From contig SDOX01000070.1 of the NCBI GenBank assembly GCA_004565275.1, positions 61,016 through 93,419 of the forward strand: a DNA stretch of 32,404 nucleotides. Reading direction: 5' to 3'. Below are positions 20,742 through 28,560 of this stretch, piece by piece (position 1 is the first letter of the stretch; each line of letters opens with the position of its first letter). The notes below the pieces were generated by a model. The model did not search any database and had not been told where the DNA came from. It was given only the letters and a program-made list of their open reading frames with translations. The stretch is from Nannochloropsis salina CCMP1776 (Eukaryota > Sar > Eustigmatophyceae > Eustigmatales > Monodopsidaceae). The translations under genes were made by a program, and so were the position numbers.

Positions 20742-22451
20742 TCACTTTTCAGAACGAGCTGCAGTGGACGGTTTCCCCTCTCCTGGCTCCTCCTCGACAC
20801 CGCCTCCCCCCCCCCTGTCCCCATCTCTCCCCCTTACCCTCAGCCCTCGCTTTCCACCTCCACTCTCCAATCGCGCTCCCTGTGCGCTGTCGTCCTCTTC
20901 CCTCGTCAGCTTCGTGTACTTGGCGTCAAAGCCCTCAACCACCCGCCGACCTACCCTCGCGCCCATTTCCAGACTCTGCTCCGCCGTGAAACGGTAGTGG
21001 ATCCCGCCGAAAATCCGCGAAAGCGCCAGGTCCTCCGATACCTCACTGAGGGAGGCGTACCGACGCGTCACCACCACCGGCTGGGGTGCCACCTGCCCTG
21101 GAAGGTCCCCACTCGTTATCCCTTCCACCTTCCCTCCTCTCCTCTCCTCCTCCGCCTTCACCACCCGCCTCGCTCCCCCTCCGCTTTCACCATGCACAGT
21201 CGGCGTCGTCAGCACGACTTCCAACGCATCCGCCGCCCGTTCTTCCTCCCCGCCCAGACCCCTTCCCCCTCCGCGGGCCCGTCGCAGGACCTCCACGATG
21301 GCCTCCCCGTGCACAGCGTGTCCTGAGGGGTACTCCGGCGTGGGCGGTGTCGTCAAGTAAGGCGCGAAGTCAGGGAAAGCCGGCAGGCCTATACCGTTCC
21401 CCAAGGGCAGCGCGGTGACCGGCCGCCAGCTGCTGTAAAAGTACTTGCCATCCATAATGGCGACTCGCGCATCCACCGCCGCCACCGAGGCCAGGGCGTA
21501 GGTGCGGGTGGCCTCCAAAAGGTTCATCTCCTCTGTGACCTGCCCCACGACCGCGAAGAGGAGGGCGTCGGGCTGCGCTGTCCAAAATATGGCACTCTCT
21601 GTCTGCGAGGGCTGACGTTCGTCGCTACTGCGGTTCCCGACGGTCGCTACCTCCATGTAGGACACCTGGTAGGAGGGCGAGCGCAGGTCGGGAGGGGGGG
21701 GAGGGCGGAGCTCTCCAGGGCTACTCAGAACGTACGGCGTCGCGTCTTTCCACTGTCGTGCGCCACCGGGAGAAAATGCGGGAGGAGTGGGGCGCCAGCG
21801 TCCCTTGTCGTCTTGTGCCCCAGTCACACCTGAAGCGGTGGTAGCGCCCACGTAGGGAGGGATGCTCCTACTTGTTCCATCATCCCTGCGAGATTCCAAC
21901 ACTGCTTTTCCTATTGCTTCCCCCAGCCGTTTGGCTAATGCCAGGTCAGCTTCTTTCGGACCAAAGGACTCTGCGGCACCACTGTCTTTTCCTGGGCCAG
22001 AAGGAAGTCTTGACTCCCTGGCTTGGGCAGCACAGAGAGCCGAAATCTCGGCTTGCGCTGCGCCATCAGGTAGAAGATTGGTGAGAACATGATTGCCTGC
22101 AGCGGCTACAGTGTTTATGAGTAAGGGGTGTAGACTCGGGAGCTGTTCAATTGCAGCTGAGAGTGAAGAGAAGTTTGTAGCGGCGAGCACCTCGTTGATG
22201 GCCTGCCACTGAGAAAGATGCAAGATGGACAGGATGCGCCCGCCTACCATTAGATTCTCCAACGGATTTAGAGGCTCCATGGGGTTTTCTGTGCTGCGCA
22301 GGGTGTGTCCGACCATTGCTTGAGTAACAATATCTGACCATGGTTGCAGGTCAGGATGCGCCACGGCGAGGGAGGAGGTTGGAATAAAACAGGGAGCGCA
22401 ATGGAAAAGTAGAACGGACAAGATCGAGATCCTCACTACGCGACCTGCCAT
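20742..22451 (-). CDS. Vanadium-haloperoxidase-like PAP2-superfamily secreted protein
   Basis: This is a single-exon gene of 569 residues. The N-terminus (MAGRVVRISILSVLLFHCAP) is a likely signal peptide. The three vanadate/phosphate-binding motifs of the PAP2/haloperoxidase superfamily are all present: K336-x6-R343-P (KYFYSSWRP), P-S376-G-H378 (EYPSGHAVHG) and S-R479-x5-H485 (SRIFGGIHYR). They lie in the usual order, in the C-terminal half as in bacterial-type vanadium chloroperoxidase relatives. About 100 residues separate motifs 2 and 3, partly a low-complexity Gly/Arg/Glu insert. The last 50 residues are Gly/Arg/Glu-rich. Members either oxidise halides with hydrogen peroxide or hydrolyse phosphate esters; which applies here is not visible. 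It lies tail to tail with the DGAT2-type gene, 232 nt apart. Confidence 0.82.
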   Translation of the reverse strand: MAGRVVRISILSVLLFHCAPCFIPTSSLAVAHPDLQPWSDIVTQAMVGHTLRSTENPMEPLNPLENLMVGGRILSILHLSQWQAINEVLAATNFSSLSAAIEQLPSLHPLLINTVAAAGNHVLTNLLPDGAAQAEISALCAAQARESRLPSGPGKDSGAAESFGPKEADLALAKRLGEAIGKAVLESRRDDGTSRSIPPYVGATTASGVTGAQDDKGRWRPTPPAFSPGGARQWKDATPYVLSSPGELRPPPPPDLRSPSYQVSYMEVATVGNRSSDERQPSQTESAIFWTAQPDALLFAVVGQVTEEMNLLEATRTYALASVAAVDARVAIMDGKYFYSSWRPVTALPLGNGIGLPAFPDFAPYLTTPPTPEYPSGHAVHGEAIVEVLRRARGGGRGLGGEEERAADALEVVLTTPTVHGESGGGARRVVKAEEERRGGKVEGITSGDLPGQVAPQPVVVTRRYASLSEVSEDLALSRIFGGIHYRFTAEQSLEMGARVGRRVVEGFDAKYTKLTREEDDSAQGARLESGGGKRGLRVRGRDGDRGGGGGVEEEPGEGKPSTAARSEK

Positions 22452-22960
22452 CGCTTGATAGCTGCAGCTGTCATATGTTCATGTCATAGCAAAATTAGCA
22501 AGAGCAGCGTGAGTGCTCGACAAGTAGATGTGACACGGCTCCGGGTATCGTTTTTGCTTTGCTATGCCCCCGCGATGGGGCCTACATTTTGAACGCTGTC
22601 AAGTCTACCGGTGGTGACCACCATTGTCCTCTCATTCAACGCTCAAAGAAGAAGCAAACTCCCGTAGCATTTCCTGCTTTAACTTAACAACAGAACGACC
22701 ACACCCTATGAACAGGACCGACACAGCTCCAGGCATAGTCGTACAGGTGAATCTCAACGATTTCACTCGTGGTAATAGCGCCCAACTCAACCCCAGTAAA
22801 GAATATTTGGAAACTGCAGTTGTTCCCGAGCACTATGCATATTTGGAATGAGCGAAACCTTGGAAGGAAGGTGTTAAGAATAACTATGACCTTCTACTCT
22901 CTAAGGACACCGCCTCAACACTATACACAGGACTCTTACTTATCCCGGCATAGTGGTTAA
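22452..22960. other. Gap between haloperoxidase and eIF2B-epsilon relic
   Basis: Only 509 nt lie here, far less than the roughly 1 kb needed for the missing nucleotidyltransferase domain of eIF2B-epsilon. Frames are short and I saw no match to that domain. The junction where the eIF2B-epsilon similarity begins (about 22961) marks a breakpoint candidate. Confidence 0.5.
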
Positions 22961-24669
22961 GATCGCTATCTAGCGTTCAACCTGAACGCTGTCTCTCAGG
23001 ACCTCCTCCACAGGTAGCTGTTCCCGAGCGTGCCTGAGACCAACCACTTCCATGCCGGCGAGCTCACCTCCTATCGGTACCACAAGCGCTGGCTTTATCG
23101 TGAGGAGGAAGACGCTGGCGGGGCGAGCGTGCATGTCTCTCGTTAAGCCACGGTCAGTGAAAGCGTCATGCTCGGGCGAGGTACCAGTATTGGGGCGGGT
23201 TCGGTGCTCTCTCAGAGCGTGCTAGACCGCCGTGTCAAGGTAGGGTCAAGCGTGCACATCTCGGACTCGCACCTCTGGCAGGACGTGGTGGCGGAGGACG
23301 GGGCAGTCGTGGAGAGCAGCACATTGAGTGACGGCGTGGTGGTGAGGGCAGGCGCGCGCGTGGGACGGGGCTCGCTGCTGTCCTATGGGGTTGTGGTGAG
23401 CAAGGGAGTGGAGTTACCGCCATTCTCACGTCTCACAGCAACGCCTGTGAGCTCCTGGGAGGAAGAAGCAGGCGTAGAGAGGGACAGTGTGATGGACACG
23501 GCTTTATCTGTCTTGGCCTCCCCCGCCAAGCGAATAGAGAGTCGAGGCGGACCAGGAGGCCTGTCAACCGAGAGGGAAAGGGGGCGGACAATGTCACCGA
23601 CCCCGTTTGTGTCGGTGTTGATGGGATCGGACGTCCTTGGATGCCCTGCTTCGATGGCGAGAGAGTCTCAATGCTGGATGTTCGCGCGCAGAGCATCGGG
23701 GTCATTGACGCAGACGAGGAACGGAGGCAGCGGTGGGAAGTTGTGGACGAAAAGGAAGAGGAGGAGGAAAGCATCTTTATAGATGAAGACGGGGGGAGAC
23801 GAGGTCCGGAGTCTGGCCTGACGGATTTCTCCACGGCACTGGCCAGGGGCGTGGCAGGAGTAGATACGGAGCGAGGGACTGCCGGCGCTGTGTATGGGGT
23901 TGGGCTGGGAGGATCTGCCGGAGAAGGGGCTGCGAATGCTACGTCTGATGACGATTTTGCAGAGGTGGTGCGGGACATGATTATACCCGGCTTTGCCTCG
24001 CGACACGCGATCTCCAACCTGTTGCTGGAGATCAAATCTTTTAAATTTGCCCAGAGCCGTTGCTATGCAGCCGTGATGCGCGCCGTTGTTCCCGCCTTGC
24101 TAGACCTAGCCTTGGACCCTGACGCCGTGTGTTGCCACGCTGACAAAGATTCCTCCGTTTCACGCACCACCTTGGAAGCAGGGGAGCAAGTTTATGCTTG
24201 GGGGCGCGTGTCGGGAGTCAGCACGGAGCCCTCAGGAGCCCGGGATTCAGAGCCAGTCGCTGCTCAGCCCATGTTATCCGACCAGGCGGCCATTTCAAAT
24301 ATTGCTACGCAGCTTCAACACTGGAAACCGCTTTTAGTCGCCCTAACTCAAGACGAGGACGTCGAAGAGGCTTTGTTGGAAGCTACAGAGGCTTATGGTT
24401 TAGAGTCGAAGGGAATGGGAGATCAGGCTGGTGCATCACGCCTTTTGTATGATATTTTTGGACTCGTATTGTTTACGTATGTCAACGAGGATTTTTTATC
24501 TCCAGCGATAGCCGTCGCATGGGCAGACGCCGACAAGGACGACGGGTATTCGGAGGAGAGGAGTGAGTTGTTCAGAGAAGTACGCACGCAAAAATTTGTG
24601 AAATGGTTGCGGGAATATGAAGCGGATGACAGCACCAGCAGTGACGAAGGAACAAGCGATTCGGAGTAA
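22961..24669 (+). pseudogene. eIF2B-epsilon copy lacking its N-terminal half, with in-frame stops
   Basis: eIF2B-epsilon is the catalytic subunit of the guanine-nucleotide exchange factor for eIF2. The similarity starts at AVSQDLLHR, runs through LFPSVPETNHF, ELTSYRYHKRWLYREEE and a left-handed beta-helix (GRGTSIGAGSVLSQSVLDRR and following hexapeptides to about 23440), then GVDGIGRPW, and ends in a W2/HEAT exchange domain (SCYAAVMR-like block, LYDIFGLVLFTYVNED, FVKWLREYE). In one frame, TAG at 23015-23017 sits exactly where the family has Trp (HR-W-.YP), and TAA at 23144-23146 interrupts otherwise colinear sequence. The beta-helix and W2 parts are in different frames. A GTGAGC donor near 23448 allows an intron, otherwise there is a frameshift. 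The entire nucleotidyltransferase domain is absent. The W2 frame (23641-24669, 342 residues) is open and might still be translated alone. A complete copy should exist elsewhere, since the protein is essential. Confidence 0.7.
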
Positions 24670-25304
24670 GGTCGAGACGGATACAAAAAGAAATGAAACT
24701 GGGCACTTATTGTTGATGGGCCGACTTCCCAAAACGAGTTTTTTGTTTGCTTAGTAAGTAGTAGTAGTAGAGACGGCTGGCATTCGCAGAAACCGATCGT
24801 CATGAGATATACCCAATATAATGTAGTCAAGTGTGTACGTCGCTGTTGTACAACGTTTTGAATTGAACTACTCGCTGAGAGTATTGCTCGTGCTCGTCTT
24901 TCATAGAGGTAGTGTGAACGTTGCCGTTGATGATAGTGTTATCAATTGCGTCGGAAATACGTCTTGGTCTGGACAAGACAAAACGATTGGTTGTGCGCGG
25001 AAAACATCTCGTCGCAGATTCACTCAAGATATTGTGACGTGTCGATGCCTCTCACACTTGACAAGATTTTAGAATTTGAAAATGAGAACTGGAATACATG
25101 CGATGAATAAAATTTGAGGATTTCTGATTATCGACAATATGGTGAGCATGAAGATTTGTAACTCGCCCATAGCATCCAATCAAAGTTTGGGAGCCCTTTT
25201 TATAGGTTTAAAGCCTTTTCTGAAATTACAAAAGAAGGCTACAGATGATGATACCTACTCTGTCACGATAGATGTCTCTATTCCGCATCTTACTGCATCT
25301 TAAT
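24670..25304. other. AT-richer intergenic stretch
   Basis: No gene-like frame was found. A short (AGT)n run lies near 24753-24769. From here to the telomere the base composition is visibly less GC-rich than the gene-dense left part, apart from the transposon. Confidence 0.5.
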
Positions 25305-25436
25305 TTCTCGGGAGAACCCGACTATTGTCGAAGACTGACTAGAACCCGGAAATATGATTTAGATGCACAATTGATTAGAACTCTGCTCAGCTTTTGACAA
25401 GGGCGACTCGAATCTCACTTCTCGGGAGAACCCGAC
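25305..25436 (+). repeat. Two copies of an 18-nt hairpin-forming repeat
   Basis: TTCTCGGGAGAACCCGAC occurs at 25305-25322 and 25419-25436, 114 nt apart, and the match continues loosely as GAAGAC. Each copy contains TCGGG-AGAA-CCCGA, a 5-bp stem with a 4-nt loop. A third partial copy (AGAACCCGGA) lies between them. They sit at the left edge of the transposon relic. The core CTCGGGAGA recurs inverted at 27634-27642. Confidence 0.7.
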
Positions 25437-27299
25437 ACATCCCGAAGACCACGAATTGAATGCACAAGGCCTCGTGGAACAAGTAAAGTATCGAGTCTTG
25501 TGAGGATTTTGTGATGATCGAATACATGGTCAACATGGAGAAGATTCGTCATAAGATTGGTCATGGAACGCCAGGAGAGCCACCTTTTCTTGGCCTGCAA
25601 TGTCTGCTTATTTCTTCCAATCCACATTGAAACAGCTTGGAAGACGTGGAAGGCGCAGAAGCTCAGCTTGACTTCTAGCCACGCCATTTCACAGGCCCTT
25701 CCCTCCGCCCCCGTATCAGTGAGGACGTTGACGGGGCCACGTTCAAGGCCGCGAAAGAAAACGCACAGTCAACCGGGAACGGCTCCTTGAGGGCCTCAAA
25801 CGACGCACCTTATCTGGCCGCGCTGTTGCCATTTGTTACGCTGACACCAAGGGGCATGCCTCCGAGAAACATACCGCACATCAGCCACACGAGCTTCTTG
25901 TCCGTATCGCTCGTGTCGTTGCATTTCCCATCTATGTGGAGCTTTACGTCCGCATGTTGTACCCGCTCATGCACCCGCTCATGCACACGGGTCATAAATG
26001 GCCGGACAATGGTAATCACCCAGCCATTGTCCCGGTCCTTGCTATGCACTGCGTACCCGCTCGCAAAGTAATCGCAAGACGTGGAAAGGGAGCCTGCGCA
26101 CGTGATCACTATTCCCTCTCCTCGGCCTCCATCCCACTGTTAAGGTCATCGAAGTGATGCTGGGCGAGGTTCTGGCAGTCTCCTAGCCGCTCACCCCCAT
26201 ACTTTCCCAGGAACCACTCTCCCATCAACCGCTGCACCTGTACTGTGCTCAAGACCTGTGCGCGGTGGCAGGAACCACCGTCGTTCGTCCGGTCCTTCTC
26301 CATATGTGCCCTGATTGCTTGCGCAGAGCACTCTTCCGTGGCGAAGCGGGCGTGGAGCCACTCGAAGACACGGGGCTCCACGTGGCGTCGTAGGTCCAGG
26401 TCCACGCAGCTGTGTTTATCTAGTCTAGAGAAGACTACCCTCGTTGACTGTGCCTCTGTTTCCGCCAGCCTGGCGATCGCAGGGTCCTTTCTGGGGATGG
26501 CGGCGGTGTTTCGTACCACAGAAATGTTCATGCATGAGAGGCACGCTGGTTGGCAGTGTCGGATCTTCTTCTCTCCTCTCCTCCCGTGGATAGTATAACC
26601 CCCCGGTGCAACGTCCCGAGGGCTTAGTTGGCCCACGCCGGACAACTCGTACGCGAGTCCCCTGCGGCCGTTGATATTGCCGGTAAATGTAGCCACCATT
26701 GTGTCGTCCAAAGTCTTCTGCGACGCCAGACAAAGGGAGGCATCAGCCGCCACCAAGTCCTTGTGAGGGAAGGCGTGACCCTGCTGATGCGTCCGTTGGA
26801 GGTCTGGGTACAGGAGACGAACCTCCAAGTGGAATTTCCATTCCCCACGCGGGGGAGAGTGGTTCTAGGTGGGGTGGGAGGGACAGACGTAAGAAAGAGC
26901 ACGAGCGGTCGGTCCTTTTCTGTAGCCATCAACACGCACTTCCGTATCCTTAGTGGGACTTTTCATTTTCCATGACTCTATCGGTCGTAGCGGCACGCGT
27001 GTCTTGTCGTACTTGATTGTTACGACTTCCTTCTCGCGGCCCTTCCCCTCCGGCAGAACCAGCGCCTTGTCCGCAAGCAGCTTCTCGACCGCCTACCCCA
27101 CCAGGCCTTGCAGAGCCTTAAGAGAGCTGTCCGCCATCTGCTGCCAGAGGTCCGCCAGCTCCGAGAGCGAGATAATTGTTCGACGGATAGAGTCGCGCCT
27201 GTGGCCGAGGGTCCCCCTCTTCAAATTTAAAGCCGTCTCCAATTGCGGGTGAAGGGCGTGACCTCGTTGGGATTCTTGACTTCGAGGGGTAAAATCCAC
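25415..27299 (-). mobile_element. Decayed Mutator-like (MULE-type) DNA transposon
   Basis: Reading leftward, one frame runs from about 27299 to 26109 (about 400 residues) with TAG codons at 27095-27093 and 26867-26865. It then shifts to the frame of 26109-25810, meets a TAA just after GNSAAR, and shifts again to the frame of 25750-25415. Across these pieces lie KLHIDGK (first Asp of the DDE triad), FLGGMPLGVSVTNGNSA, VLTDTGAEG (second Asp), and SFCAFHVFQA. The last matches the C-x2-H block that follows the second Asp in MULE transposases. A third acidic residue was not identified. Terminal inverted repeats are not certain; CTCGGGAGA at 25308-25316 and its inverse at 27634-27642 are weak candidates. 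The element is non-functional with at least five breaks. Confidence 0.6.
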
Positions 27300-27723
27300 G
27301 AAGCCTCCGCCCCCTCCTGGGCGCTTCCTGGAGATAGAAGTACCTCTTGAAGGGGGCTGTCTCGGGCACCTGATGAACGGAGTTTGGAAGAGAGGATGGA
27401 ATCGTCAGGCAGTGTAGGGGCGAAGGAGAGGACGCACATGCAACCCAAGTGCTGCGTCAACTCACCCGCGGATGCAGGTACTGCACGACGTAGAAAAGCC
27501 CGGTCTGGTATTTTTCGTTTTCTTGGCGCTCTATTGTGAGATTAAGTGCCAAACTATGCCTCCTCTGACGAACGGACGACGGAGAAGGTCAGCGCTAGAC
27601 GACCCGGATGGTAGGTGACCGGTCGTCGACACCTCTCCCGAGTTTCGCCGACACTTCAGCGTTGAAGTCAACACATATTCGGCTAGAACTTATAAATCTA
27701 GGTCTTCAAGATAATTCTTGCGA

Positions 27724-27791
27724 TTCGCCTGAAGTTGGAGCATTGAAGCAAATGCAGTTTGCCTGATGTCGGAGCTTTAAATTGAATGTAG
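27724..27791 (+). repeat. 34-nt imperfect tandem duplication
   Basis: Two adjacent 34-nt units (27724-27757 and 27758-27791) agree at about three quarters of positions. They share a TT.GCCTGA.GT.GGAGC pattern at the start and AATG.AG at the end. The divergence suggests an old duplication. Confidence 0.65.
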
Positions 27792-27952
27792 ATTCCAGTG
27801 AAACTACTCCATTCCTATGGAGACCGTAGAACTGAATCTGACAACCCTCAACTTCGTGGCCTTGGTGAGCCTCATAAAGGCTTGTACGAATCGAGACGCT
27901 TTCATCTGTCTTCGAGGCCATGGTGTTTTTATCATCTTAAATAGCAAACCGA

Positions 27953-28016
27953 CCACACGGTCAGAAAGTTGCGGCCACACGGTCAGAAAGTTGCGGCCAC
28001 ACGGTCAGAAAGTTGC
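27953..28016 (+). repeat. 22-nt tandem repeat, almost three perfect copies
   Basis: The unit begins CCACACGGTCAGAAAG and is 22 nt long. Copies lie at 27953-27974 and 27975-27996, with a 20-nt third copy at 27997-28016. They are identical, which suggests recent expansion or homogenisation. Confidence 0.9.
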
Positions 28017-28560
28017 TTTCAAGAAAGCTTTTACGCGAGTAATCAAAACCTGGTACAGGTCATCATTACCCGGTCAAACGCACATGCACAGAGAAGTCAC
28101 AAAGGGATTTAAGAAACGCGCATTTCGAGAAACATCTCATTCACTTTTTATCGCTCATTTTCAGGAAAACTCCCCGACGTAACGGACGAATCTGTGGTCG
28201 GAGTCCTTCGGACCTCACGCAGTTGTAAGGCTGTTTGTCTACCTGCTTCTTGGTTTTGCACCTCTTTCTTAGCAAGATACTTCCTTATACGCTGAACCTA
28301 ATCCAGGTTCATGTTTTGAATGAAGTTGGGTAGCTTTTGTTGGCTACGAAAGTGCTGATATTAAGCTAGATTATGTCCTTGGTTTGGTTTGCCCTAACCA
28401 TCCTAAGGAGCGATCGAATATGACATCGTTTATATGCGAAGGCTTCCATATCATATCAGTCGCCATCACTTGCGTTGGCACATGAACCTTCAAAATAAGT
28501 GCTTTCGACCTTCTGAATCTTACAACCTACACTCCTCTTTGCCATACAGAACAGAGGAAT

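Larger units (their letters stand above)
27300..28560. other. Subtelomeric non-coding stretch with tandem repeats
   Basis: This lies between the transposon relic and the secreted-protein gene. It contains two small tandem repeats listed separately and the presumed promoter of the secreted-protein gene. A plus-strand frame at 27817-28182 spans the 22-nt repeat but shows no family motif. Confidence 0.5.

Noticed and set aside
26953-27252. Plus-strand frame over the transposon
   Set aside because: It is antisense to the transposase reading and lacks independent support.
27953-28016. A CRISPR-like array
   Set aside because: The repeats are directly adjacent with no spacers, and the genome is eukaryotic.
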